A stretch of DNA of 64,000 nt from an uncultured Saprospiraceae bacterium (GCA_938016265.1 CALLWB010000070.1:1-64000); one strand, 5' to 3'; counted from the first letter of the stretch, positions 51,052 through 60,278 are shown. Notes: generated from the sequence alone by a model not told the origin. Program-made: numbers and translations.

Positions 51052-53232
51052 CTAAAATTTGTATTTAAGCTGTGCTTTGATTTCTGTTCTTGTCCTGCCG
51101 TCAATTTGTTCTGTGCCTGAACTTATCTCCTCACTAATATCATTGCCCTGTGCATCTTCGCGATAGGATTGATAGGTTTGTGCTATTCTAAACTCCAGCG
51201 TCATATTTCGAATGCCTTTGTAGCGTAGATTTAGATAATAGCGCATCCCTCGATGTGCATAGGCAGGGATGGAGAAACTTCCTATTAAATCATTCTCATA
51301 GGCATAAATTCGAGAGTCATAGTCATCAGTCTGGAAAATTGCAAACCTTCCTTTGAAAGAAAGCGGAAACCCCATTGGCGAGACTAGTACGTCCTGGTAA
51401 ACTAAAAAGCCTTTAGACATAGTATTGTCTGCCTTTTTAAACAAAATGTACTCTGCGCGATTTCTTAGTTCCAAGGTTTTGGAAACCTTGTTGGCTAGGT
51501 GAAATCTAAGCTGAGTTTTTCTTATTGTTCCTAGAACATCAAATTTATCATCATTTTCAAAAGGATCGTCGTTGATGACTGGTGGTGCGTTTATATTTTT
51601 TGTCTCATCTTTTATCCTAAAATACACCTCCATTTTTCGTTTTACCCGATAATTGATCTGAACGAGATAATCAATGCCTCGAGAGGGGGCATCTACTCGA
51701 AATCTAAGCCACGGATGCTTGTAGGCATCAAGATATCCGGCAATTGTCCAATTGTAATTTGGTTTTATTTGAAGTCCAATAAACAAACCGGCTTCATTGT
51801 TAGGATTAGAAGACTCGGCAAATGCAGGAGATTCAAAGAAGTTAACATAACTTCTGCCATAATATCGATGCAAAATCGCTAAATCTACTGTACGATCAAG
51901 TCCAATCAGCAGGCTATTAAGGGTCGCAATTCCTCCATTGGTAGAATAGGCGGTTTCTCCAAAGAAGTTAAAATTTTGATGAATGAAATTATAGTCCGCA
52001 CCTACACGAGTAAGGTTACTTACAGAATCTAGCAAAGAAAATTGATTGTATGGAGCCGTTTGTCTTCCATAATTGGCATTTATATTCATATAAGACCCAT
52101 GGACACCAATATGTCCAGGCTTAAACTTGAATTTTGCGCCACCACCTGTTTCGAAAATTGGCACATTATTACGACGGTCCACTTCTCGTTGTGTCCGATG
52201 AAGTCCATCAATGTCCAGACCTCCAGTTATAAAAATTTCGCCGGGAATATCAATATCATTCGTATCAATCACCTCCAAAACACCAAAATCAAATGATTTT
52301 GTAGAAACATAACCAAGCACTTCAATATTCCCAAACGCCAAATGCGCGGCAGCTCCTCGCCTAAAATTGGATTCGGCTACAGAAGTGTAGGGTTTTAGTG
52401 TCCGAGCACGCGCTTTAATATTCATGACCTGAGAGGATTTCCCAGCGCCAAAACCTGCTCCAATTACTAGTCCCTGTCCTAAACTTACGACATAATCTCC
52501 AAGGGAAATCCCCTTTACCACTTTATTCAGGTTTCTATAATAAACGTGGCCGGAATAAAAATCAAATCCTTTTTTGTTAGAGCCTCTAAAAAACTCTTCA
52601 CCAGCGTCTTTTTCCATAGTAATCCCCCAGCTATGGCGGTTTTCATATTGATGGCGGAAACGAGCATAGTATTTATTTTGATCACCAAGATAGCCATTCG
52701 TGCGATCAGGATCATAGCCTGCCTGATTTTCAAGAACTCTTTGATATCGGATCAACACCTCATTCGTCCCCTTATGCAGCATACTAATAGGGGAGACTCG
52801 AAACGTCTCAATGTCTCCTTTCACCCTTACAAATGGCAGAATTCCAAAAATGGTTCGTTTGTCAAACCCTTCGATCGCTTGCAACTCATAAACGGCAATC
52901 AGTTCTCCAAATTTCTCTCTATAGTTAATGAGATTATTGATTTGAATGTCGTTCAATAAGCCAAAATCCTGAAGATCTTCTTTGGTCGCGGTATTTAGTT
53001 GAAGTGGTTTTTTTGTGTAAAACTCAAGTCGTTCTAACAAAAAGGTCAAATCAAATTCAGAATCATTAGCCTCCACAATGTATTCCACCAATTCTTGTGT
53101 TTGGGGGTCTAACTCATCAGCAGTGAAGTCGTCTTTGTTTTTTTTATCTTTTTTCTGCGCGAAAGAGTTTACTGGCATTGCAAATGCAATAAATACTAGA
53201 AGAAGCAGATGATATAGATATTTATGTGCCAT
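51052..53232 (-). CDS. helix-hairpin-helix/outer-membrane beta-barrel protein
   Basis: 726 residues with a signal peptide (ending FAQ). After a charged segment (KKDKKNKDD) come two helix-hairpin-helix-like units of the ComEA type (LQLNTATKEDLQDFGLLNDI, ELQAIEGFDKRTIFGI). The rest (about 150-726) is a long beta-rich region with alternating strands ending in KAQLKYKF, consistent with an outer-membrane barrel. This is a known Bacteroidota architecture; its role is unknown, and the HhH part need not bind DNA outside the cell. The PorV-like gene is 3 bp upstream on the same strand. Confidence 0.8.
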   Translation of the reverse strand: MAHKYLYHLLLLVFIAFAMPVNSFAQKKDKKNKDDFTADELDPQTQELVEYIVEANDSEFDLTFLLERLEFYTKKPLQLNTATKEDLQDFGLLNDIQINNLINYREKFGELIAVYELQAIEGFDKRTIFGILPFVRVKGDIETFRVSPISMLHKGTNEVLIRYQRVLENQAGYDPDRTNGYLGDQNKYYARFRHQYENRHSWGITMEKDAGEEFFRGSNKKGFDFYSGHVYYRNLNKVVKGISLGDYVVSLGQGLVIGAGFGAGKSSQVMNIKARARTLKPYTSVAESNFRRGAAAHLAFGNIEVLGYVSTKSFDFGVLEVIDTNDIDIPGEIFITGGLDIDGLHRTQREVDRRNNVPIFETGGGAKFKFKPGHIGVHGSYMNINANYGRQTAPYNQFSLLDSVSNLTRVGADYNFIHQNFNFFGETAYSTNGGIATLNSLLIGLDRTVDLAILHRYYGRSYVNFFESPAFAESSNPNNEAGLFIGLQIKPNYNWTIAGYLDAYKHPWLRFRVDAPSRGIDYLVQINYRVKRKMEVYFRIKDETKNINAPPVINDDPFENDDKFDVLGTIRKTQLRFHLANKVSKTLELRNRAEYILFKKADNTMSKGFLVYQDVLVSPMGFPLSFKGRFAIFQTDDYDSRIYAYENDLIGSFSIPAYAHRGMRYYLNLRYKGIRNMTLEFRIAQTYQSYREDAQGNDISEEISSGTEQIDGRTRTEIKAQLKYKF

Positions 53233-53235
53233 AAT

Positions 53236-54099
53236 CTAAGATTGACTCTTCGTTTTTGGTTTGGACTTTTTGTTATTTATAGTGAAAGCCACAGAGATAC
53301 TTGGCGTAAATCCAAGCACCCAATGATAACTACTTGCAAAATCAATGTTTACACTGTTCAGATAAACCCCAAGGCCAAAACTGGTTTGCGTCGGTTCTGT
53401 TCCAATTCCAGCACGAACAGCTAGTTTGTCAATAAGGAAATATTCCATTCCAACACCAACTGAAACAGGAAAATCAATATCCTTTTCAACTTCTGCAGTC
53501 ACGCTAAGTTTGTCACTTGGCAGATACGTCAATCCTACCTTAAACTGTGTAGGGATATTATCTCGACTATCATCAGTTAGCTGAATACGGACTGGACTAA
53601 AAATATGCGCCCCAACTAAAAACTCTTTCATCAATTTTGCCTGAACGCCAAGTTCAAATGTAAAAGAAGCTCTGTTGCCATAAATTGGATCATTGAAATT
53701 AGTCCCTAAATAATCAAATTGAGCACCTATCGACACTTTATCAAATAGTTTTCTTGCGTAGTTTAGACCAATTTTCTGCTCATTGTATTCTCCATATCCA
53801 AAATAGTTAATAGACAAGCCAAATGTTCCAGAGTTAGTAGGGTAGGCAAAGGCAGCAGAAACGGAATTGATCCCTTCTACTAGAAATCTTCGCTCTGCAT
53901 GTATGGCAAAACTGGCTTCTTTGAGATGTGCTAAACCGGCCTGGTTGCCAAAAGCGCTATAAATATCTTGAAATGTTGTGCCAACATTCCCCATTCCTAG
54001 GCCTCGTGCTCCTGAGGTTGCTGGTAAACCATTTTGCGCAAAAAACGGAGTGCTGAAGAACAGCAGGGCAACCACTACAATCGTTTTGGTATAATTCAT
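53236..54099 (-). CDS. PorV/PorQ-like outer-membrane barrel protein
   Basis: 287 residues with a signal peptide (ending FFAQ). GARGLGMGNVGTTFQDIYSAF is the motif of PorV/PorQ/UPF0164-type proteins, and the remainder is regular amphipathic strands. PorV and PorQ take part in T9SS delivery or surface attachment in Bacteroidota, but this paralogue group is wide and the real PorV/PorQ cannot be decided here. First gene of a two-gene transcript with the HhH-barrel protein (3-bp gap). Confidence 0.82.
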   Translation of the reverse strand: MNYTKTIVVVALLFFSTPFFAQNGLPATSGARGLGMGNVGTTFQDIYSAFGNQAGLAHLKEASFAIHAERRFLVEGINSVSAAFAYPTNSGTFGLSINYFGYGEYNEQKIGLNYARKLFDKVSIGAQFDYLGTNFNDPIYGNRASFTFELGVQAKLMKEFLVGAHIFSPVRIQLTDDSRDNIPTQFKVGLTYLPSDKLSVTAEVEKDIDFPVSVGVGMEYFLIDKLAVRAGIGTEPTQTSFGLGVYLNSVNIDFASSYHWVLGFTPSISVAFTINNKKSKPKTKSQS

Positions 54100-54300
54100 T
54101 AGGTATTTTGAGTCGATTACGTGTTACAAATTAAGAAATAATGTTTTCTTTTTTAAAACAATTTTTTCTAATTCATTTGTAATTAAGTTGTAAAGCTTGG
54201 AAACAGGGGGAATTCTTTAGTAATTTATTGGTTTAATAGTTAAGAATAATCGTTATTCGTGCGGATCATTATCCATCAACTATTACCTCATTAACCCCTA

Positions 54301-55473
54301 CTAAAAACCATTCTCCTCTGCAATTTTCTTATAAAGTAGCCCTGCACCAGTCATTGTTCGATCCATCGTCTCCATATCTACTCGTACCAGACCAAAGCGG
54401 TAGGTCGGACCGAGGCTCCACTCATAGTTGTCCCACGTACACCAATGAGTATAGCCTTTTAACTGTACTCCTTCTTCAATGGCTTCGTGGCATTGTGTGA
54501 GATAGTCTTTGATACTTTGTTGTCTGAAATCGTCGTCGTCGGTACAAACGCCGTTCTCCGTGATGATAATTGGTTTGTTGTATTTTTTATGAAAGCGCAA
54601 AAGGATTTGCTTCAGTCCTGGAGGGTGATATCCCCACATCTTGTCATTTGGAATACCCATTGACTTCAATTTTCCAGGAAACTCTACTTCAGAAATTGGT
54701 CTAGGGTCAAATGGCATGTATACATAATAGCTAATCCCCCAAAAATCATTTTTCTCAAAATAGGTGGAAGCTTTATCGATGAACCACCAATCTACAAATT
54801 TGGCAGCTAGTTTTCCCAGAAGGTTTGTTCCAAAAAATATACCTGTATTCTTAGATATCCCTACCTCTTTATCTGGATAAGTCTGCTTCAATTTATCATA
54901 TAGGAGTTCATGGCATTGTCCCATCACTCTCAAGGTTTTATTTCCTTTTCGAAGGCTTTTTTTGTAGGGCGGAAAATGGCCCACCACATAACTATTTAAG
55001 GCATAAACCCCCGGTTCATTGAAGGTGTTGAAGATAAAAGCATACTTGCCAAAGTGTTCAATACACTGCTCGGCATAATTCATAAAAACAGGTACCTGCT
55101 TGTCTGTAAGCCAAGAACCTGTTTTTTCAAACCAATTGGGGTTGGAAAAATGGTGAAAAACAAACATAATGCGCATTCCTTCATCCAACAATCGTTGAAA
55201 AAAAAGCTGATATTCCTTTACTACCTCGGAATCAAATAGTTCGTTCGGCCCACGCTGCAACTTTGACCAATCCACCCCGCATCGATAAACGCTTCCAAAT
55301 TGCTTGATGTATCCAATATCTTCTTCTCTGCGTTTTTCATGGTCTGTAGTTCTCAAAAACGTGTACCCATCGTTGGATTTGGTACCTTTCCATTGATGAT
55401 CGAAAGCAGTTTCTACTTGGGCTGCGGCGGTAGAAGTTCCCCATAAAAAGCCTTCTGGAAATTTAATCTTCAT
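54301..55473 (-). CDS. glycoside hydrolase family 1 (beta-glucosidase-type) protein
   Basis: 390 residues of the GH1 (alpha/beta)8 barrel. The acid/base is Glu153 in FNTFNEPGVY and the nucleophile is Glu306 in IIITENGV; the opening FPEGFLWGTSTAAAQVE and the late WDNYEWSLG block are the other family marks. It is shorter than usual for GH1 (about 440-480 residues), mainly in the loops, so substrate specificity may be unusual. There is no signal peptide, so it is cytosolic. Alone in the genome context. Confidence 0.9.
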   Translation of the reverse strand: MKIKFPEGFLWGTSTAAAQVETAFDHQWKGTKSNDGYTFLRTTDHEKRREEDIGYIKQFGSVYRCGVDWSKLQRGPNELFDSEVVKEYQLFFQRLLDEGMRIMFVFHHFSNPNWFEKTGSWLTDKQVPVFMNYAEQCIEHFGKYAFIFNTFNEPGVYALNSYVVGHFPPYKKSLRKGNKTLRVMGQCHELLYDKLKQTYPDKEVGISKNTGIFFGTNLLGKLAAKFVDWWFIDKASTYFEKNDFWGISYYVYMPFDPRPISEVEFPGKLKSMGIPNDKMWGYHPPGLKQILLRFHKKYNKPIIITENGVCTDDDDFRQQSIKDYLTQCHEAIEEGVQLKGYTHWCTWDNYEWSLGPTYRFGLVRVDMETMDRTMTGAGLLYKKIAEENGF

Positions 55474-55609
55474 TCAATTTGAGTTTTGTTAATGTCAAGA
55501 TTAATTGAGCAATGCCAAAATAAGAGTTTCCATGTCAATTTCAAGACAAACTAATTTATTATAGGTATAATTCTTACAATAATCTTACAAAGCCCAAATT
55601 CGGTTTGCT

Positions 55610-55617
55610 TACATTTG
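55610..55617 (+). promoter_or_regulatory. candidate -7 box (TACATTTG) of the beta-propeller lipoprotein gene
   Basis: TACATTTG matches TAnnTTTG, 37 bp ahead of the start. No TTG at the proper upstream spacing. Confidence 0.45.
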
Positions 55618-55653
55618 CACATTAAATTAAATAAATAATAATATTACACGTTT

Positions 55654-56784
55654 ATGAGAGCATTTATGGGGGTTTTAATCATACTGGTATTTATTGGATG
55701 CAAGCACGATCATTCAGAACACGGACATAGTCACGGATCGGATGAAAAGGGCCATCACCATCATCATGGTGAGAAAGAAACGCCTCCCCAAAAAGTCCAT
55801 TACGAAAAGGAAGTTAACCTTAAGAATGTCAAACAATTAACTTTCGGTGGGGACAACGCTGAGGCCTATTTTAGTTTTGACAATAAGCAATTGGTATTTC
55901 AAGCTACGAATGAAAAATGGGGCGCAAAATGTGATCAAATATATGCCATGTCAATTGATGGCCATGGGGACAAACCACCTCAATTGCTAAGCACTGGAAA
56001 AGGCAGAACGACCTGTTCCTATTTTATGCCTGGCAATCAGTCTATTCTATATGCTTCCACTCACTTAGGCAACGAAGCATGCCCTGAGTCTCCTAGAACA
56101 GTAAATGGCAAATATGTATGGCCAATCTACAGTGATTTCAACATTTTTGTGAGTGATATGACTGGAAAAATCACCAAGCAGCTTACCAATGAAAACGTCT
56201 ATGATGCAGAAGCCACACTTTCTCCTGATGGTAAGCAAATCGTTTTTACTTCTATGCGCTCCGGAGACTTGGAGTTGTATACTATGAATACGGATGGTAG
56301 CAATGTAAAACAAATAACTAGTGGTCTTGGCTATGATGGAGGCGCCTTCTTTTCTCCAGATAGTAAAAAATTAGTATTCCGAGCCTCCCGCCCCAAAACG
56401 GCAGAAGCCATAAAAGCCTATAAAGATTTTCTAGCCAAAGGATTGGTACAGCCTACAAATATGGAAATTTATACCTGTAATGTGGATGGTAGTAATCTGA
56501 AACAAATTACTCAATTAGGGGGTGCCAATTGGGCGCCATATTATCACCCTTCTGGAGATAAAATTGTATTCAGTACCAACCACCACACCAAAAGCGGCCG
56601 AATTTTTAATATTTTTATGATCAATGAAGATGGTACTGGCTTAAAGCAATTGACGTTTGACAATACATTTGATGCTTTTCCTATGTTTTCTTTTGATGGG
56701 AAGAAATTGGTTTTTTCTTCTAATCGGAACAATGGAGGTACCAGAGATACCAATGTGTTTATCGCGGATTGGGTAGAAATATAA
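55654..56784 (+). CDS. TolB-like (PD40) beta-propeller lipoprotein with His-rich linker
   Basis: 376 residues. The lipobox is VFIGC (Cys16). Residues 17-45 are a His/Gly-rich linker (KHDHSEHGHSH and KGHHHHHGE), which looks like a divalent-metal-binding segment. The body has TolB-type repeats of the form SPDGKQIVFTS, SPDSKKLVFRA, HPSGDKIVFST and SFDGKKLVFSS. TolB-like propellers generally mediate protein contacts in the periplasm. A metal-sensing or metal-storing role is only a suggestion from the linker. Confidence 0.88.
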   Translation: MRAFMGVLIILVFIGCKHDHSEHGHSHGSDEKGHHHHHGEKETPPQKVHYEKEVNLKNVKQLTFGGDNAEAYFSFDNKQLVFQATNEKWGAKCDQIYAMSIDGHGDKPPQLLSTGKGRTTCSYFMPGNQSILYASTHLGNEACPESPRTVNGKYVWPIYSDFNIFVSDMTGKITKQLTNENVYDAEATLSPDGKQIVFTSMRSGDLELYTMNTDGSNVKQITSGLGYDGGAFFSPDSKKLVFRASRPKTAEAIKAYKDFLAKGLVQPTNMEIYTCNVDGSNLKQITQLGGANWAPYYHPSGDKIVFSTNHHTKSGRIFNIFMINEDGTGLKQLTFDNTFDAFPMFSFDGKKLVFSSNRNNGGTRDTNVFIADWVEI

Positions 56785-56875
56785 TGCATGAATGACTAAA
56801 TGCGTGATTTTTTGGTTTGAATAGCAAAGACTTAGGCTTGGAGTTATAATCTAGTCGCATTATAAATCAACAATA

Positions 56876-58378
56876 ATGAAAATTTTATCATCAAAACAGA
56901 TTCGAGATGCAGATGCGTACACCATCGCGAAGGAGCCGGTCTCTTCTATTCATTTGATGGAACGGGCGTCAATGGCATTTACCGATTGGTTTGTTTCTTT
57001 GTATAACAATTCCAGTCCTGTTTCGATTGTTTGTGGCCCGGGAAACAATGGGGGAGACGGACTAGCAATTGCTAGAATGCTTTCCCAAAAAGATTATTCA
57101 ATAACCGTCTATTTGTTTCTGGTAACTTCAAAGTGCACCCCTGATTTTGAAGAGAATTTAGCTAGACTAAAAGAAATTACTGCAGTTGACATATTACAAA
57201 TCGGGGAAGGACATCCAATGCCCAAAATGCCATCGGGAAGCATCATCATAGATGCCATTCTGGGTTCTGGGCTCACCCGAAATGCCAATGGAATTGTAGA
57301 AGATGTCATCCGACATTTGAATATACAGCCTTGTAAAAGAGTCAGTGTGGATATTCCTTCTGGACTCTTCGCAGATCGATATTCCAATGGTACAACAATA
57401 AAAGCAGAACGGACATTAAGCTTTCAGCTTCCAAAACTAGCGTTTATGTTTCCTGAAAATTATGGAAGTGTAGGGGAGTGGTCAACTACTCCAATCGGTC
57501 TGCACCCACAATATCTGAAGGAAACCGAAACCTTTTTCCATTATGTAAATCAGGATTTAGCCGCCAGTCTTTATCGAGAAAGAACAAAGTTTTCGCACAA
57601 AGGGACCTACGGCCATGCACTTATTATTGCTGGTTCTAAACGAATGTTGGGTGCAGCTGTACTGGCAACAAAGGCATGTATAAAATCTGGAGCAGGATTG
57701 GTCACTGTCCACGCGCCAAGATATGGTTTGTCGATACTGCAATCTACTGTACCCGAAGCGATGGTCAGTTTAGATAGCAATGAACAAATATTCACGAAAG
57801 TAACAGATTATAAAAAATACGCTGCTATCGGAATAGGTTGTGGACTAGGCACGGAGGAATTAACCCAACTAGCCCTTAGAACCTTACTTTTAAACTTCAA
57901 AAAACCAATAATACTAGATGCAGACGCCCTAAATATTCTGGCACTCAACAAAGACTGGATTCGTCTAATTCCCAAAAACAGTATTCTAACCCCACACCCT
58001 AAAGAGTTTGAACGATTGTTCGGAGCAACCAACAACAACTTTGAACGCAATGAGCTTCAAGTTTCTGTCGCTCAGGATTTGAGCGTATATATTGTCCTCA
58101 AAGGAGCCCACACTTGTATTGCAACGCCTGGAGGCAATTCCTACTACAATTCTACTGGAAATCCAGGTATGGCCACTGCGGGAAGTGGCGATGTGTTGAC
58201 AGGAATAATAACTGGCTTATTGGCTTCTGGATATGGTCCTTTTTCGGCTTCCGTGCTTGGGGTTTACTTGCACGGACTAGCTGGCGACTTGGCTTTGGGG
58301 CAAGAAAGCATGGAATCACTGGTGGCCTCCAACTTAATTGATAATTTAGGTAATGCATTTAAGATGGTTAAGGGTTGA
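56876..58378 (+). CDS. nnr: bifunctional NAD(P)H-hydrate repair enzyme
   Basis: 500 residues joining the epimerase and dehydratase that repair hydrated NAD(P)H (NAD(P)HX). The N-terminal YjeF_N domain shows VCGPGNNGGDGLAIA; the C-terminal ribokinase-like dehydratase shows the glycine-rich GMATAGSGDVLTGI with the catalytic Asp of GSGD. Cytosolic. The sirtuin gene starts about 130 bp downstream and NUDIX follows that, so the three NAD-related genes form a cluster though not clearly one transcript. Confidence 0.96.
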   Translation: MKILSSKQIRDADAYTIAKEPVSSIHLMERASMAFTDWFVSLYNNSSPVSIVCGPGNNGGDGLAIARMLSQKDYSITVYLFLVTSKCTPDFEENLARLKEITAVDILQIGEGHPMPKMPSGSIIIDAILGSGLTRNANGIVEDVIRHLNIQPCKRVSVDIPSGLFADRYSNGTTIKAERTLSFQLPKLAFMFPENYGSVGEWSTTPIGLHPQYLKETETFFHYVNQDLAASLYRERTKFSHKGTYGHALIIAGSKRMLGAAVLATKACIKSGAGLVTVHAPRYGLSILQSTVPEAMVSLDSNEQIFTKVTDYKKYAAIGIGCGLGTEELTQLALRTLLLNFKKPIILDADALNILALNKDWIRLIPKNSILTPHPKEFERLFGATNNNFERNELQVSVAQDLSVYIVLKGAHTCIATPGGNSYYNSTGNPGMATAGSGDVLTGIITGLLASGYGPFSASVLGVYLHGLAGDLALGQESMESLVASNLIDNLGNAFKMVKG

Positions 58379-58506
58379 GTTAATCAATAGTTTAGAAAGG
58401 TGTTACTTTATTGCTAAACAACCATTTATCATTAACTAATCACCCGCTAAGGAACTAATAAAAGGAAAATCTTGTATTCTAACTTAGGAATTCAAAATTA
58501 ATAACA

Positions 58507-59199
58507 ATGAAAAAGATAGTAATACTAACTGGTGCTGGCATTAGCGCTGAAAGCGGAATAAAAACCTTCAGAGATGCCGATGGTCTTTGGGAAGGCCATG
58601 ATGTAATGGAGGTTGCTTCACCAGAAGGATGGAGACGAAATCGGGAGATGGTCCTCGATTTTTACAATCAGCGACGTGCTCAACTGCACACTGTTGAGCC
58701 TAATGCGGCACACTTTGCTTTAGCAGAACTGGACAAAAAATTTGAATCCGTTGTGGTTACTCAAAACGTAGACGATCTGCATGAGCGAGCTGGACAAAAA
58801 CGAATTCTCCACCTCCACGGCGAGCTAAAAAAATCTAGAAGTTCACTAGACAAAAGTTTAATTTATGATTGTGAAGGGGATATTAATACGGGTGATAAAT
58901 GTGCCCGTGGTTCGCAATTGAGGCCACATATCGTTTGGTTTGGGGAGGATGTTCCAATGTTGGAGGCTGCAGTGCAATTGGTTTCAATGGCGGATGTTTG
59001 TATCATTGTGGGTACTTCGATGCAAGTGTATCCTGCAGCAAGTTTGGTCCATTATGTACCTCAAGGTTCTAAGATTTTCTTTGTCGACCCTAAGCCTAAT
59101 GTTACTGGCCTGGAGAGCATACCCAACTTTGAAGTCTTAGCAGAAAATGCAACAACAGGTGTCCGAAAAGTAGTAGATCGATTGTTAACAGAAAGCTAA
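58507..59199 (+). CDS. cobB: NAD-dependent protein deacylase (sirtuin, CobB-type)
   Basis: 230-residue class III sirtuin. The NAD site GAGISAESGIKTFRD (9-23), TQNVDDLHERAG (85-96) and catalytic His104 in LHLHGEL are all present. Tyr53 and Arg56 (YNQRR) form the Y-x-x-R pair typical of sirtuins that prefer succinyl/malonyl/acetyl lysine, as in E. coli CobB and human SIRT5. The usual zinc ribbon is reduced: only Cys122 and Cys132 occur in the small domain, so the protein probably folds without zinc, as in some Bacteroidota homologues. Confidence 0.94.
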   Translation: MKKIVILTGAGISAESGIKTFRDADGLWEGHDVMEVASPEGWRRNREMVLDFYNQRRAQLHTVEPNAAHFALAELDKKFESVVVTQNVDDLHERAGQKRILHLHGELKKSRSSLDKSLIYDCEGDINTGDKCARGSQLRPHIVWFGEDVPMLEAAVQLVSMADVCIIVGTSMQVYPAASLVHYVPQGSKIFFVDPKPNVTGLESIPNFEVLAENATTGVRKVVDRLLTES

Positions 59200-59206
59200 A
59201 TCATAC

Positions 59207-59764
59207 ATGGAAAACCCCTGGATTACACATTCGAAAAAAGAAGTTTATTCCAATCCATGGATAGCTGTTTCCCATGAGGAAGTGACTACTCCTGGTGGTT
59301 CTCCTGGTATTTATGGAGTCGTGCAATTTAAAAATGTAGCGATCGGGATTTTGCCATTGGATAAGGATATGAATACATGGATCGTCGGACAATACCGATA
59401 TACGCTCGACAAATACAGTTGGGAGATACCCGAAGGTGGTGGCCCTCATGGCATCGATCTCCTTGATTCTGCTAAAAGAGAATTGAAAGAAGAAACAGGG
59501 CTGATCGCAAAAAAATGGACACCGATTGTAGATCTCCAGATTTCCAACTCTGTTACTAATGAGATGGGGATTGCTTATGTAGCACAAGAGCTAACCCAAG
59601 GGGAAGCCGAACCTGAAGACACGGAGGACTTAAAAGTCAGAAAACTTCATTTTAATGAATTACTGGACATGGCAATGAAAGGAGAGATTGAAGATGCACT
59701 TTCTTTGGTGACCATATTCAAAACAAAACTCTTGCTTGATATGGGAGAATTGGTTAATGGTTAG
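59207..59764 (+). CDS. NUDIX hydrolase (ADP-ribose pyrophosphatase-like)
   Basis: 185 residues with the NUDIX box PEGGGPHGIDLLDSAKRE followed by LKEETG. The core REL-x-EE catalytic part is intact, but the first Glu (of GX5E) is replaced by Ile. The surrounding WEIPEG and the size suggest the ADP-ribose diphosphatase subfamily, which would hydrolyse ADP-ribose released from sirtuin products. It starts 8 bp after cobB, so the two are cotranscribed. Confidence 0.9.
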   Translation: MENPWITHSKKEVYSNPWIAVSHEEVTTPGGSPGIYGVVQFKNVAIGILPLDKDMNTWIVGQYRYTLDKYSWEIPEGGGPHGIDLLDSAKRELKEETGLIAKKWTPIVDLQISNSVTNEMGIAYVAQELTQGEAEPEDTEDLKVRKLHFNELLDMAMKGEIEDALSLVTIFKTKLLLDMGELVNG

Positions 59765-59810
59765 GATTAGCTAATGGTAGCTGTTGTCTAAAGGATTAAC
59801 CATTGTACGA

Positions 59811-60020
59811 TTAACCAAGGAACCAGTGATCGTGTTTGCATTTCGCGCAAACATAACTTGGGGCAGAAACATCAGATCGATTTAAGTTCAAAATTTGCCC
59901 TACCATAGGGTCTATTTTGACTGTTTCAACATAGAAACGATCGCCTTTGCACATCGTACAGACCAAAGGGTTACCTTTTAAGGTAACTGATCGGGGTCTT
60001 TTTTCATTCGTATTACTCAT
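59811..60020 (-). CDS. small zinc-ribbon protein
   Basis: 69 residues with CTMC and CAKC pairs (positions about 21-24 and 58-61), a four-cysteine zinc ribbon. Basic N-terminus (SNTNEKRPRS). Function unknown. It is convergent with the NUDIX gene. Confidence 0.75.
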   Translation of the reverse strand: MSNTNEKRPRSVTLKGNPLVCTMCKGDRFYVETVKIDPMVGQILNLNRSDVSAPSYVCAKCKHDHWFLG

Positions 60021-60270
60021 AAAACTTTTTAAACTTTAATCGAATTCCCGAAATTACTGATTCTATGGTAGAATTCCTATTCAATTAGGAATGAAATTGG
60101 AATTAATTATTTTGTCTAGTAAAGGATTCCTTTTATATTTTATCTAAAGCTGAATTTCCTAGTAAGCAGTTGATTGATTTTTATAGGAAACAACAACCAA
60201 AAACATTTCAATTAATCGCAATTTGTCAGGCAATTTAGTCTACAATTCATTTAATATTAAATTTCATTTT

Positions 60271-60278
60271 TAGTTTTG
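60271..60278 (+). promoter_or_regulatory. candidate -7 box (TAGTTTTG) of the GNAT gene
   Basis: TAGTTTTG matches TAnnTTTG, 16 bp ahead of the ATG at 60295, so the leader would be about 10 nt. No clear -33 element. Confidence 0.45.
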
